Positions 15,247 through 24,267 are shown, counted from the first letter of the stretch. The stretch is 64,000 nucleotides of DNA from Thermohalobaculum sp039815685 (GCA_039815685.1 JBCBYV010000023.1:13552-77551), one strand, 5' to 3'. Notes: a model not told the origin generated them from the letters alone. Made by a program: numbers and translations.

Positions 15247-16074
15247 ATGGCGAAGGGAGGGCTCGCCGACAGGCTTGGGCGCTGGCTCCGGCAATCCCGT
15301 CTCGGTCAATTGGCGGCGATCAGGCTCGGGGCGGGCTATATCTGGCTTGTGACCGTCACGACCCGGTGGGAGGTGCGCGGGCGCGAGCACTTCGACAGGA
15401 TCCTTGCTCCGGGCACGGGCGTCATCGCGGTGATGTGGCATGGTCGGCTCTTCATGTCGCCGACCTATGCGCCCCTGCCGCGCCGGACCGTCGCCATGAT
15501 CAGCAGGGCGGGCGACGGCGATGTGATCACAGGCATCGTCGCGCGCTGGGGCGTCGAGACGGTGCGCGGCTCGACCTACGACAAGCGCAAGGGGCAAGAA
15601 AAGGGCGGGGCGCAGGCCTTCGAGGGGGCCGAGCGGGCGCTCCGCGAAGGCGCCGTAGTCGCCATAACGCCCGATGGTCCGCGTGGCCCGCGCATGCGCG
15701 CGCAAGCGGGTGCCGCGGAGCTTTCGGCGCGAACCGGGGCGCCGGTGATCGGCGTGGCATTTTCCACCCGGAAGGGACGGTATCTGCAAAGCTGGGACCG
15801 TTTCCTGCTGCCGCTGCCCTTCGGCCGCGGTGTGATCCTCTGGTCCGAGCCGTTGCCTGCGCCACCGCCGAAGGATGCGGAAGCGGCGGAGGCGCAGCGT
15901 CAGGCGATCGAGGCGATGCTGACCCGGCTCACCGACGCTGCCGATGCCGAGACAGGCCGGACGCCGGTGTCGCCCGTCGCCGCGTCTGATGCATCCCTTG
16001 GGCGAGGCTCCGGCGGTGTGGGCGACGGTCATCCTGGCGCTTCCGCGGTGGATGGGGCGGGGCGCGGCGCGTGA
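15247..16074 (+). CDS. Lysophospholipid/lipid A acyltransferase-like protein (DUF374)
   Basis: About 275 residues of the DUF374 branch of LPLAT acyltransferases. The domain has VMWHGRLFMSPTY (in place of the H-x4-D motif), SRAGDGDVITGIVARWG with VRGSTYDKRKG, and the conserved ITPDGPRGPR motif. It probably transfers an acyl chain during lipid A or lipid synthesis at the inner membrane. The ATG at 15247 follows AGGGAGAG. The C-terminal 50 residues are low-complexity and may be a disordered tail. Its stop overlaps the GTG of waaA, placing it in the lipid A/Kdo operon. Confidence 0.85.
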   Translation: MAKGGLADRLGRWLRQSRLGQLAAIRLGAGYIWLVTVTTRWEVRGREHFDRILAPGTGVIAVMWHGRLFMSPTYAPLPRRTVAMISRAGDGDVITGIVARWGVETVRGSTYDKRKGQEKGGAQAFEGAERALREGAVVAITPDGPRGPRMRAQAGAAELSARTGAPVIGVAFSTRKGRYLQSWDRFLLPLPFGRGVILWSEPLPAPPPKDAEAAEAQRQAIEAMLTRLTDAADAETGRTPVSPVAASDASLGRGSGGVGDGHPGASAVDGAGRGA

Positions 16075-17408
16075 CCGAGAGGGCGACCGGCTCGCTGGCG
16101 CTGTCGGCCTATCTCGCCGCCAGTACCGCGCTTGAGCCCCTTGCACCGGCGCTGCTCGCGCACCGGCGCCGGAAGGGCAAGGAGGATCTGGATCGCCTTG
16201 GCGAGCGTATTGGGCGCCCAAGCGCTGCTCGGCCGGCTGGGCCGGTGGTCTGGCTCCATGGCGCTTCGGTCGGGGAAGGGACGAGCCTGCTGCCGCTCGT
16301 CGAGCGCTTGCTGGCGCTGCCTGCCGCACCTTTCTGTCTGCTGACCACGGGAACTGTCACCTCCGCAGCACTCATCGCGCCTAGGCTCGCCGCCATGAAG
16401 CCCGAGGGACGGGCGTTGCATCAGTTCGTGCCGGTCGACACCCGGTCTGCGGTGCGTGGCTTCCTTGAGCATTGGCGGCCCGACCTCGCGATCTGGGCGG
16501 AGAGCGAGTTCTGGCCACGGCTGATGTGGGAGACCGCGGGCGCGGGTGTGCCGATGATGCTGGTCAATGCTCGTCTCTCCGCCAAGAGCGCCGATACCTG
16601 GAAGCGGATGCCGGGGATGGCGCGCCGGCTTCTGGGGCTCTTTGCGCGTGTGGATGCGCAGGACGATGTTTCGGCTGCACTGCTGGCGGGTCTCGGGGCT
16701 GAGCCTTCGACGCTCCATGTGTCGGGCAATATCAAGACGCTGTTGCCACCGCCCTCGTCCGGTGAATCCGAGTTGGAGGCGCTGCGTTCCATGCTCGGCA
16801 GCCGCAGGCTGTGGCTCGCGGCATCGACCCATGCGCCGGAGGAGGCGGCGGCGCTCGATGCGCATCTGTCTCTCGAAAGCGGTGCTGGCGTGCGCGGGGA
16901 TGGCGGCCCGCTCCTCACCATGATCGCGCCGCGCCATCCGGAGCGTGGGGAGGAGGTTGCGCGCATGGCGGCGCTCCGCGGCCTCCCGCATGCGCGGCGG
17001 AGCCGGGGGGAGGGGCCGCCGTCTGAGAGTGGGGTCTGGATCCTCGACACGCTGGGGGAGATGGGGCTCTGGTACCGGCTGGCGTCCGTGGTCTTCGTCG
17101 GCGGCTCGCTCGCGCCCATGGGCGGGCACAACCCGTTCGAGCCCACCGCACTCGGCGCGGCGCTGATCGCGGGGCCGAGCACGCGCAACTTCGCGCCGGC
17201 TTATGCAGCCCTGGCCGGAGGGGACGGCTACCGGGCGATCAATGGGGCGGAGGCGCTGGGCCCCGCGGTGGCAGCCCTCATCGACGACGAAGCCGCCCGC
17301 CTGCGCATGGCGGCAGCGGCGGCCGAGGCGCTGGCGGCGGCGAAACCCGATCTCGACCCGATCATCGACGCGGCAGAGGCGTTGATGACCGCTAAGGTGT
17401 CCGGGTGA
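16071..17408 (+). CDS. waaA: 3-deoxy-D-manno-octulosonic-acid (Kdo) transferase
   Basis: A 445-residue WaaA/KdtA, which adds Kdo from CMP-Kdo to lipid IVA at the inner-membrane face. The N-terminal half has VVWLHGASVGEGTSLLPL with the catalytic glutamate, and WAESEFWPRLMWE; the C-terminal CMP-binding half has the conserved VVFVGGSLAPMGGHNPFEP segment. It begins with GTG at 16071, overlapping the preceding stop (GTGA). lpxK follows ten bases after its stop. The family and pathway assignment is firm. Confidence 0.95.
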   Translation: MTERATGSLALSAYLAASTALEPLAPALLAHRRRKGKEDLDRLGERIGRPSAARPAGPVVWLHGASVGEGTSLLPLVERLLALPAAPFCLLTTGTVTSAALIAPRLAAMKPEGRALHQFVPVDTRSAVRGFLEHWRPDLAIWAESEFWPRLMWETAGAGVPMMLVNARLSAKSADTWKRMPGMARRLLGLFARVDAQDDVSAALLAGLGAEPSTLHVSGNIKTLLPPPSSGESELEALRSMLGSRRLWLAASTHAPEEAAALDAHLSLESGAGVRGDGGPLLTMIAPRHPERGEEVARMAALRGLPHARRSRGEGPPSESGVWILDTLGEMGLWYRLASVVFVGGSLAPMGGHNPFEPTALGAALIAGPSTRNFAPAYAALAGGDGYRAINGAEALGPAVAALIDDEAARLRMAAAAAEALAAAKPDLDPIIDAAEALMTAKVSG

Positions 17409-17418
17409 TGCAGGCGCC

Positions 17419-18438
17419 ATGATGCAGGCCCCAGGCTTCTGGTGGACGCCGCCCGACCGGCCCGCGCTCGCAGCGCGACTTCTCTTGCCGGCGAGTGCGC
17501 TCTGGGCATTCGGCGTGCGCTTGAGAGCGCTTGGTGCCCGGTCCCATCGGCCGGGGGTTCCGACAATCTGCGTTGGCAATCTCACGGCCGGCGGTGCCGG
17601 GAAGACGCCTATGGTTGCGTATCTGGTCGAGCGGTTGGCGGCCCATCAGCCGCATGTGGTGCTGAAGGGCCATGGCGGGCGTCTGGGGCGGGGTGCACCG
17701 CATCGTGTCGCGCCCGAGGACGATGGGCCGGCAGATGTTGGCGATGAGGCGCTTTTGCACGCGTCCCTTGCACCGACCTGGGTGGCGCGGGATCGGGCCG
17801 CGGGACTCGGTGCGGCGGAGAGGGCTGGTGCCGGGGTGCTGCTCCTCGACGACGGCATGCAGAACCCGCATCTCGACCCGCATCTCCGCATCGCGATGAT
17901 CGATGCGGGGCAGGGTTTCGGGAACGGCCGCCTCATGCCTGCCGGGCCGCTCCGCGAGCCGGTTACGTCTGGGCTTGCGCGTGTCGACCTCACGGTGTTG
18001 GTCGGGCCAGCAAAGGCGCGCGCTGCCTGCCGCGCTGCGTGGCCCGTCCTTGATGAGATGCAACGCGATGGCCGGCTGATGGAGGCCGCCCTCCGGCCGC
18101 TCGAGACGGGCCTGCCGCTGGACGGAGCGCCGGTGATCGCCTTCGCGGGCATCGGGCGGCCGGAGAAGTTTTTCGAGACCCTGCGCGCGATGGGGGCAGA
18201 CTTGCAGCTGGCCGAGGCGTTTCCGGATCATCATATCTATGCCGATGCGGTGCTCGACCGCCTTCTTCGTCGTGCGCGGGCGGTCGGTGCGCTTGTCGTG
18301 ACCACGGAGAAGGACGCGGTCCGGCTGCCGCCCCGGTTCCGCGCCGAGGTAATGGCGCTGCCGGTGAGGCTCACGCCGGAGGATGCAGCGCCGCTCGAAC
18401 ATTTGCTGACCGAGCACTGGGCAACCGATGCCAGCTGA
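17419..18438 (+). CDS. lpxK: Tetraacyldisaccharide 4'-kinase
   Basis: A 339-residue LpxK, which phosphorylates the 4' position of the tetraacyl disaccharide lipid A precursor. The P-loop CVGNLTAGGAGKTP (residues 51-64) starts the kinase domain and the catalytic DDGMQNPHLDPHL motif follows near 140; in most family members the third position is Phe or Leu rather than Met, a mild change. C-terminal TTEKDAVRLP is also conserved. The start is ambiguous because ATGs at 17408, 17419 and 17422 lie close together within a short repeated ATGCAGGC stretch. Confidence 0.94.
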   Translation: MMQAPGFWWTPPDRPALAARLLLPASALWAFGVRLRALGARSHRPGVPTICVGNLTAGGAGKTPMVAYLVERLAAHQPHVVLKGHGGRLGRGAPHRVAPEDDGPADVGDEALLHASLAPTWVARDRAAGLGAAERAGAGVLLLDDGMQNPHLDPHLRIAMIDAGQGFGNGRLMPAGPLREPVTSGLARVDLTVLVGPAKARAACRAAWPVLDEMQRDGRLMEAALRPLETGLPLDGAPVIAFAGIGRPEKFFETLRAMGADLQLAEAFPDHHIYADAVLDRLLRRARAVGALVVTTEKDAVRLPPRFRAEVMALPVRLTPEDAAPLEHLLTEHWATDAS

Positions 18439-18532
18439 GCCCGTTGACCGGTGCGCGCGCCTCGACGCTGAGGGACAGGCTTGCTCTGCCGTCAGGCCGT
18501 CTTTACATCGCGAAGGGAACGGAGGGTAGCGA

Positions 18533-18787
18533 ATGGCGGTTCAGGCAGGCGAGATCGAGCGGCTCATCCGCGAGGCGTTCCCCACCGCGACCGTTGAAAT
18601 CCGAGACACGGCCGGCGATGGCAACCACTACTTCGCCGTCGTCGTGGCCGAGGAGTTTCGCGGCAAGAACCGTGTGCAGCAGCAGCGCATGGTCAACGAG
18701 GCGCTGTCTGCGATCCTGAAGGGACCGGACGCACCGCTGCACTATCTCGGGCTGCAGACCAGCGCCCCGCCCGCAGCCCAGGACTGA
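18533..18787 (+). CDS. BolA family protein
   Basis: An 84-residue BolA-like protein with the central signature IRDTAGDGNHYFAVVVAEEF and FRGKNRVQQQRMVNEAL. The His of DGNHYF is the usual [2Fe-2S] co-ligand in BolA-monothiol glutaredoxin complexes. GGAGGG precedes the ATG. The next gene encodes the CGFS glutaredoxin partner 18 bases away, so the pair acts in iron-sulfur trafficking or iron sensing. The family is confident; which BolA subtype it is cannot be decided here. Confidence 0.92.
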   Translation: MAVQAGEIERLIREAFPTATVEIRDTAGDGNHYFAVVVAEEFRGKNRVQQQRMVNEALSAILKGPDAPLHYLGLQTSAPPAAQD

Positions 18788-18805
18788 CCGACGCAGGAGA
18801 CGACG

Positions 18806-19183
18806 ATGTCCGATATTCAGGCCGAGATCGACGAGACCATCAAGGCGAACGACGTTGTGCTCTTCATGAAGGGGACGGCGAACATGCCGCAATGCGGCTT
18901 CTCCATGCGGGTCTCGCAGATCCTCAACTACATGCAGGTCGAGTATAAGGACGTGAATGTCCTCGATCCCGAGAAGCCCGAGATGCGGCAGGGCATCAAG
19001 GATTACTCCGACTGGCCGACGACGCCGCAGCTCTACGTAAAGGGCGAATTCGTCGGCGGCTGCGATATCGTCACCGAGATGACGCTGTCGGGCGAGCTCG
19101 ACGAGACGCTGGAGCAGGCGGGTGTCGGCTTCTCGAAGGAGGCGGCGGAGGCGATCCGCAACCACAACAGCGAAGAGGCCTGA
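18806..19183 (+). CDS. grxD: Monothiol glutaredoxin, Grx4 family
   Basis: A 125-residue CGFS glutaredoxin. The active site PQCGFSMRV is near residues 31-39, followed by the glutathione-binding WPTTPQLYVKGEFVGGCDI block. Grx4 proteins bind a [2Fe-2S] cluster with glutathione as a homodimer or with BolA and deliver it to apo-proteins. GCAGGAGAC precedes the ATG. Its placement directly after bolA supports a working BolA-Grx4 pair. The C-terminal tail beyond residue 105 is somewhat longer than in the E. coli protein. Confidence 0.95.
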   Translation: MSDIQAEIDETIKANDVVLFMKGTANMPQCGFSMRVSQILNYMQVEYKDVNVLDPEKPEMRQGIKDYSDWPTTPQLYVKGEFVGGCDIVTEMTLSGELDETLEQAGVGFSKEAAEAIRNHNSEEA

Positions 19184-19234
19184 GCGGGGCCGACCCGGCA
19201 CGGCCGGGCCCTCGGTCTTCGGCGGGAGGCGGCG

Positions 19235-19927
19235 ATGCAGCTCTTCGCGGGCCTCGGCAATCCGGGGCCGAAACACGCGCGTCAGCGGCACAACATCGGC
19301 TTTATGGCGCTCGATGCGATCGCCGAGCGTGAGGGCGCGCCGTCCTGGCGGAGCAAATTTCAGGGCGAGGTGACGGCGGTCCGCTTCGGCGGCGCAAAGG
19401 TCGTGCTGCTGAAGCCGATGACCTTCATGAACCTCTCCGGCCAGTCGGTGGGGGAGGCGGCGCGGTTCTACGGGATCGCGACGGAGGACGTGACGGTCTT
19501 TCATGATGAGCTGGACTTGGCACCCGGGCGGCTGCGCGTGAAGCGGGGCGGTGGGCATGCGGGGCATAACGGCCTTCGCTCCATCCACCAGCATCTCGGC
19601 GAGAGCTATCGGCGCGTCCGTCTCGGCATCGGTCATCCGGGGCACAAGGACCGCGTGGCTGGCTATGTGCTGCACGACTTCGCCAAGGCCGAGGAAGAGT
19701 GGGTGCATCCGCTGATCGACGAGGTTGCGCGCGCGGCCGACAAGCTCGCTGAAGGGGACGATGCGGGATTCATGAACGCCGTGGCCGCCCGCCTGCAGCC
19801 CCCTAAGGCCGAGAAGGCGGGCACTAAGGCGCGGAAGGACCAGGTTGTTGCGAAGCCCGAGCAGCCGGCGGAGACGCCGCCTCTCTCGCCGTTCGAGCGG
19901 CTGCGGGGCTTGCTGACGAAGCGTTGA
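19235..19927 (+). CDS. pth: Peptidyl-tRNA hydrolase
   Basis: A 230-residue Pth, which cleaves peptidyl-tRNA released prematurely from ribosomes. The N-terminal FAGLGNPGPKHARQRHNIGF holds the conserved Asn and catalytic His (H20-region), FHDELDLAPGRLRVKRGGG has the catalytic Asp region, and AGHNGLRSIHQHLG follows. The core ends near residue 188. The remaining 40 residues are a Lys/Glu/Pro-rich extension, common in Rhodobacterales and absent from the E. coli enzyme. GGGAGGCGGCG precedes the ATG. It lies 51 bases after grxD. Confidence 0.96.
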   Translation: MQLFAGLGNPGPKHARQRHNIGFMALDAIAEREGAPSWRSKFQGEVTAVRFGGAKVVLLKPMTFMNLSGQSVGEAARFYGIATEDVTVFHDELDLAPGRLRVKRGGGHAGHNGLRSIHQHLGESYRRVRLGIGHPGHKDRVAGYVLHDFAKAEEEWVHPLIDEVARAADKLAEGDDAGFMNAVAARLQPPKAEKAGTKARKDQVVAKPEQPAETPPLSPFERLRGLLTKR

Positions 19928-20113
19928 GGGCCGCACTCGCGGGATTCAAGCAAAATCTCCGCAAACGTGATGCCGGACACACCGCATAAATTACGGTGCT
20001 CCTATCTCATACAGGTGGCGGGATGGAATCGCCGGCCAGCAATCACCTGACGCAGAGGTCAGGAACATTGCGGCGGCCGAAACGTTGTGATCCCGAACGA
20101 ATAGGAGGCGAAG

Positions 20114-20563
20114 ATGTCTAGATTGATTGCCGCAAGCCTAGTCGTGAGCAGCCTCTTCGGGGCCGCACCCGCTATGGCTGGACCTGTGCTCGAAGGGGCG
20201 TGGACGTCCGACAGTGGCGCGGTCATCGCCTGCAACTCCTTTCGCTGCGACAAGATTTTGCCCGGCAATGGCATGGTCATCGACACTTTCGACTACCGCC
20301 TGAAGGGCGACGCGCTCGAACTGCGCTCGCTCGCGAGTGGGCGGGTGCATCACTATATCTTGAGCGCGGAGGCCGATGGCGCGATCACAGGGCGCTCGGC
20401 CATGGCCGATCCGCTGCGTCTCGAGCCCTTCAGGGGCGCGTTGCCATACGAGAACTATGTGCCGTTCCCTGACGAGCGGGTGCTGTCGACCTTGATCGAG
20501 CTCGAGGCGGAGCCGCTCGACCCGAACTCGGCGGATGTGGATGCCATGACGGCGGCGCGCTGA
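20114..20563 (+). CDS. Small secreted hypothetical protein
   Basis: A 149-residue exported protein with a clear signal peptide (MSRLIAASLVVSSLFGAAPA, predicted cut after AMA) and a strong AGGAGG nine bases before the ATG. Two cysteines, in VIACNSFRCDKIL, could form a disulfide. The mature part reads as short beta strands (GAWTSDSGAVIAC, VIDTFDYRLKGDALELRSL, HHYILSAEADGAITG), perhaps a lipocalin-like or DUF2147-like sandwich, but I do not recognise the family. The 186 bases upstream to pth probably contain its promoter. It is followed by a strong hairpin. Confidence 0.65.
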   Translation: MSRLIAASLVVSSLFGAAPAMAGPVLEGAWTSDSGAVIACNSFRCDKILPGNGMVIDTFDYRLKGDALELRSLASGRVHHYILSAEADGAITGRSAMADPLRLEPFRGALPYENYVPFPDERVLSTLIELEAEPLDPNSADVDAMTAAR

Positions 20564-20589
20564 AGAGAGATCCTTGCGGATGCACGACC

Positions 20590-20619
20590 GGGGGCGTGCC
20601 GACTTGACGGCGCGCCCCC
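20590..20619 (+). terminator. Candidate intrinsic terminator
   Basis: GGGGGCGTGCC (20590-20600) pairs with GGCGCGCCCCC (20609-20619, one G-U) around an 8-base loop, followed by GTTCATGTT. It separates the secreted-protein gene from ychF. Confidence 0.55.
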
Positions 20620-20685
20620 GTTCATGTTCCGCACCCCGCGTCCCGGCCAACTGGCGCGCCGGGCCTGGCCGGTCGGGAGGGGCGC

Positions 20686-21783
20686 ATGGGATTTCGCTGT
20701 GGCATCGTGGGGCTGCCGAATGTTGGCAAATCGACGCTCTTCAACGCGCTTACGCGCACGGCCGCAGCACAGGCGGCGAATTTCCCCTTCTGCACCATCG
20801 AGCCGAATGTGGGCGAGGTCTCGGTCCCCGATGCGCGCCTCTACACGCTTTCGGAAATGGCGAAGAGCCGGGAGACGATCCCCGCGCGCCTGACTTTCGT
20901 GGACATCGCGGGCCTCGTGAAGGGGGCGTCCAAGGGGGAGGGGCTCGGCAACCAGTTCCTCGCCAATATCCGCGAGGTGGACGCCATCGCCCATGTCCTC
21001 CGTTGCTTCGAGGACGATGACATCACCCATGTAGACGGTCGCGTTGATCCGCTGGCGGATATGGAGACGATCGAGACTGAGTTGATGCTGGCTGATCTCG
21101 AGAGCATCGAGCGGCGCCTCCAGAACCTCAGCCGTAAGGTGCGGGGCGGGGACAAGGAGGCGGTGGAGCAGCAGGTCTTGCTAGAGCGGGCCAGGGCCGC
21201 CCTCGATGACGGCAGGCCCGCGCGCACCGTCGAGATCGCCGCGGAGGAGGCGAAAGCCTGGCGCATGCTGCAGCTCATCAGCGCGAAGCCCGTCCTCTAT
21301 GTCTGCAACGTCGATGAGGGGTCAGCGGCGGACGGCAACGCCCACTCGGCCAAGGTAGCCGAATGGGCGGCGAGTACGGGCGCGCACTCCGTCGTGATTT
21401 CCGCGCAGATCGAGGAAGAGATCGCGCAACTTGAGGACGCGGAGAGGGCCGAGTTCCTGGCCGATATGGGACTCGAGGAACCGGGTCTCGACCGCATGAT
21501 CCGCGCGGGCTACGGGCTCCTGCGGCTCATCACCTATTTCACCGTCGGGCCGAAGGAGTCGCGGGCCTGGACTATCCCCTCCGGCACGCTCGCCCCGCAG
21601 GCGGCCGGTGTGATCCATGGCGATTTCGAGCGCGGTTTCATTCGGGCCGAGACCATCGCCTACGACGATTACGTGACCCATGGCGGGGAGCAGGGCGCAA
21701 AGGATGCGGGCCGGATGCGGGCGGAAGGCAAGGCCTATCGCGTGGCCGATGGCGACGTTCTGCACTTCCTCTTCAACACCTGA
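20686..21783 (+). CDS. ychF: Redox-regulated ATPase YchF (Obg-like)
   Basis: A 365-residue OLA1/YchF ATPase. G1 is GLPNVGKSTLFNAL (residues 8-21), G2/G3 includes FVDIAGLVKGASKGEGLGNQ, and the specificity motif is NVDE rather than NKxD, which explains ATP preference. A coiled-coil insertion follows (about 130-190) and a TGS domain closes the protein (from YFTVGPKESRAWTI). YchF associates with ribosomes and modulates stress responses, including peroxide resistance. GGGAGGGG precedes the ATG. Length and all motifs are normal. Confidence 0.96.
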   Translation: MGFRCGIVGLPNVGKSTLFNALTRTAAAQAANFPFCTIEPNVGEVSVPDARLYTLSEMAKSRETIPARLTFVDIAGLVKGASKGEGLGNQFLANIREVDAIAHVLRCFEDDDITHVDGRVDPLADMETIETELMLADLESIERRLQNLSRKVRGGDKEAVEQQVLLERARAALDDGRPARTVEIAAEEAKAWRMLQLISAKPVLYVCNVDEGSAADGNAHSAKVAEWAASTGAHSVVISAQIEEEIAQLEDAERAEFLADMGLEEPGLDRMIRAGYGLLRLITYFTVGPKESRAWTIPSGTLAPQAAGVIHGDFERGFIRAETIAYDDYVTHGGEQGAKDAGRMRAEGKAYRVADGDVLHFLFNT

Positions 21784-21937
21784 TCACACAACGTGTAGGA
21801 GAGTTTAGCCGCCATTGCGGCCAGCCTTGATTTCCGGATCCCGGCGTCGAAGCTGCGGTCGTCAACCCCCTCCAGGCGATACCGGCGGGCGAAGGTGGCG
21901 CTCGGTGCCAGCCCCCGCCAAGAACGGGAACAGAGCG

Positions 21938-22912
21938 ATGCGAGCGACCGCATGCATCGCGGCTACGGCCGCGCTCGTCTGCCTATCGGCCGATGGCGAT
22001 GCACAAGACGCAGGCGTAGGCGGACCCGGTTTCGTCAGTCTGGCTGAGGTGCAGGGCGATGCGGCGCGTGTCTTGCCAGTCGCGCTTGGCCTCGACGTCT
22101 TGCAGGCCGATATCGCGAGCCGTGCCCGGCTCCGTCTGCACGGGGGGCTACTGGCGGGGGTGGACGGCATCAGCATTTGGGGCGGGCCGCACGGCGCAGT
22201 GCTCGACTTCGACGATGCAGGCTTCGACGGCCGCTTTCTCGGCGGAGCACTCGGGATCGATTTCGACATCGACACGAACTGGGTCGTCGGCCTTCGCATC
22301 GGCTTCGACGACACCAATCTTGATACGGCTATCGACGGCCTGCCGGGCACGCTCGACAGCGGCAGCCTCTCGTTGAACTTCTATGCCGCCTGGCAGCCCT
22401 TCGAGAACTGGGTCATCGACGGGTTCGTCGGTGCAGCGCGCACGGAGTTCGACTTCAAGAACGGCGGCGTGACCGGCACGATCGATGCGGATCGGTTCAC
22501 GAGCGGCCTGGGCGCGTCGGCGAACTACGGGTTTGGCGACTTCGAGATCAGCCCACGGCTCGAGGTGGCGATAGCCGTCGACAGTGCGGTGGGCTTTACT
22601 GATAGCGCTGGCGTCGAGGCGACGAACAGCCTGATCACCTATCTCCAAGCTGCGCTCGGCGGCGAGGTCGCCTATCCGCTGAGCTTCGGCAGCGTCCGCC
22701 TCACTCCGTGGTTCTCCGCCAGCGTCGTCGGCACCCTGGACGAGGTCGGTCGGGCGTCGCTGGTGGGCGACACGGTTTATGGGCGCTCCGGTGCAGGCAT
22801 GCGGTTTCGTCAGGGGCGCTTCGCCGTGGATTTCGAAGGACGCGCAGCTGGCTTCGGCGGGCGCGACTTCAACGACTATCAGGGCCTGCTCCGCCTTTCG
22901 GTCGTGTTCTGA
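21938..22912 (+). CDS. Outer-membrane beta-barrel / autotransporter-type protein
   Basis: A 324-residue exported protein. The ATG at 21938 starts a signal peptide (MRATACIAATAALVCLSADG, predicted cut after DAQ or nearby). The mature part has amphipathic strands with Gly/Asp turns, for example WVVGLRIGFDDTNLD, LNFYAAWQPFENWVIDGFVG and the final LLRLSVVF ending in Phe. This fits an autotransporter-like or Ail/Lom-like barrel without a visible passenger. Only a weak GGGAA lies upstream. It is the second barrel protein of the window and is not similar enough to the first to call a paralogue by eye. Confidence 0.7.
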   Translation: MRATACIAATAALVCLSADGDAQDAGVGGPGFVSLAEVQGDAARVLPVALGLDVLQADIASRARLRLHGGLLAGVDGISIWGGPHGAVLDFDDAGFDGRFLGGALGIDFDIDTNWVVGLRIGFDDTNLDTAIDGLPGTLDSGSLSLNFYAAWQPFENWVIDGFVGAARTEFDFKNGGVTGTIDADRFTSGLGASANYGFGDFEISPRLEVAIAVDSAVGFTDSAGVEATNSLITYLQAALGGEVAYPLSFGSVRLTPWFSASVVGTLDEVGRASLVGDTVYGRSGAGMRFRQGRFAVDFEGRAAGFGGRDFNDYQGLLRLSVVF

Positions 22913-22939
22913 GCGCCTCGGTGCCGATCACAGGACGCC

Positions 22940-22968
22940 TTGACAGGAACGGTGCCCGTTCTCTATCT
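22940..22968 (+). promoter_or_regulatory. Sigma-70 promoter of tRNA-Gln
   Basis: TTGACA (22940-22945) and CTATCT (22963-22968) with a 17-base spacer lie about 30 bases ahead of the mature tRNA. This is a near-consensus arrangement. Confidence 0.75.
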
Positions 22969-22996
22969 CCCGCCCACGCCGCGCAGATCGGCCGCT

Positions 22997-23070
22997 TGGG
23001 GAATAGTTTAACGGTAGAACAGCGGACTCTGACTCCGTCAGTCCTGGTTCGAATCCAGGTTCCCCAGCCA
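22997..23070 (+). tRNA. tRNA-Gln (anticodon CTG)
   Basis: A 74-nt cloverleaf. Acceptor TGGGGAA pairs with TTCCCCA, the anticodon stem GCGGA/TCCGT encloses the loop CTCTGAC giving anticodon CTG (reads CAG), and the T arm is CCTGG-TTCGAAT-CCAGG. Discriminator G and an encoded CCA complete the 3' end. It stands alone between the barrel gene and the sox cluster. Confidence 0.95.
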
Positions 23071-23217
23071 GAAACGCCGACGAGCGATGCGATTTCCCGA
23101 TAACGGTGGCCGAACCCGCTTATGGCCCGGTCGCATGTTCCGTATCGGCAGGAATGGAAGCGGCGACGTTCGCCGAAACCTCGACTGTCGTTGTGATCGA
23201 GCGCTCGGTATCGGCAT

Positions 23218-24267
23218 CTATCGGGCGCTTGGCAGGCCCTCCACGAGGAGGAAGAGGCCGAAGCGGGCGCCGGCGATGATCGAGAGAACGACGACCGGTG
23301 CGCCGGGGCTGAGGACAGAAAGTGCCGAGAAGCCCTGGCCGACTGTGCAGCCGAGCGCCAAGACGCCGCCGCAGCCCATCATCACCGCGCCGAGCATCTG
23401 GCGGCGAAGCTCTCGGGCGTCGTCGCATGCCTCCCAATGAAATTCCCGGCGCCAGAGCGACCCCGCGCTCGCGCCGAGCACCACGCCGATGACGGAGGCG
23501 ACCGCGAAACCTGGTACCGTGCCGATCGGGTTCAGCATCACGTAGAGCAGCGCTTCGCCGAGGGGCTGGGAGAAGGAGACGGATTCGAGCGGGACGACGT
23601 CGAACCCCGTGCTCCCGGCATAGCTCGTCGCGATCCAGGCGAAGGGGATGACGAGACCCACCATGGTGCCGATGGCGATCCCCTGTCGGCTGAGCCTGCT
23701 GCCACCCCAGTAGAGCGCTGCGACCGCGAGCCCCAAGCCGGCGGTCATGCCGATCAGCCAGGGTGGAAGGCCCATGAGGCCGCCGACAGTCTCGCTGAGG
23801 CTGATCCCGGGCTGAGGTGCGATCTCGGCCACGCCCGCGCGCAGGCCCGACAGCGGGCCGTTCAGCGTCGCGTAGGCGGCGAGGCCCACCACGACGATCA
23901 TCAGGAAGGAACGGAGGTCTCCGCCGCCGACACGGGCCAAGGCGCCGAACCCGCAGGTGCCGACAAGGGCCATGCCGAGGCCGAAGATCAGACCGCCCAG
24001 AACGGCGCCGACAGGCGACCAGCCTATGCGGGCATAGAGTGTTTCCGCCGGATCGAAGAGCCCGGCCGCCGCGGCGAGCGTCGTGCCGATGATCGCCGTG
24101 GCCGCCGCCAGCATGACCATGCGCAGGCGACTGAGGTCGTGGCCGTAGGCCGCATCCTCGATCGAGCCCATCATGCAGAAGCGCCCGAGCCGAGCCGCGA
24201 GCCCGAGCACCACGCCAGCAGCCAGTCCGGCTATGCTGGCGATCAGCGCCCCATCGCTATCGATCAT
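23218..24267 (-). CDS. soxT: YeeE/YedE family sulfur transporter (SoxT-like)
   Basis: A 349-residue inner-membrane protein with about nine or ten hydrophobic segments in two YeeE/YedE halves. Each half keeps the cysteine motifs that pass sulfur species in YeeE: GRFCMMGSIED (about residues 28-38), VGTCGFGALARVGGGDLRS, and in the second half GVLALGCTVGQGFSAL. YeeE takes up thiosulfate; SoxT proteins next to sox clusters are thought to import or signal sulfur compounds. It is last in the leftward operon soxS, glcG-like, soxR, soxT, and GGGAGGTG precedes its ATG. The transported species is inference. Confidence 0.88.
   Translation of the reverse strand: MIDSDGALIASIAGLAAGVVLGLAARLGRFCMMGSIEDAAYGHDLSRLRMVMLAAATAIIGTTLAAAAGLFDPAETLYARIGWSPVGAVLGGLIFGLGMALVGTCGFGALARVGGGDLRSFLMIVVVGLAAYATLNGPLSGLRAGVAEIAPQPGISLSETVGGLMGLPPWLIGMTAGLGLAVAALYWGGSRLSRQGIAIGTMVGLVIPFAWIATSYAGSTGFDVVPLESVSFSQPLGEALLYVMLNPIGTVPGFAVASVIGVVLGASAGSLWRREFHWEACDDARELRRQMLGAVMMGCGGVLALGCTVGQGFSALSVLSPGAPVVVLSIIAGARFGLFLLVEGLPSAR

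Noticed and set aside
17560..17900. Inactive LpxK because of DDGMQ instead of DDGFQ/DDGLQ
   Set aside because: The catalytic aspartates and P-loop are intact and the changed residue is a hydrophobic, conservative substitution.
20088..20103. Another palindrome copy (CCCGAACGAATAG) before the small secreted protein gene
   Set aside because: Only about 11 of 16 positions match, the left arm is lost and it merges with the ribosome-binding site.
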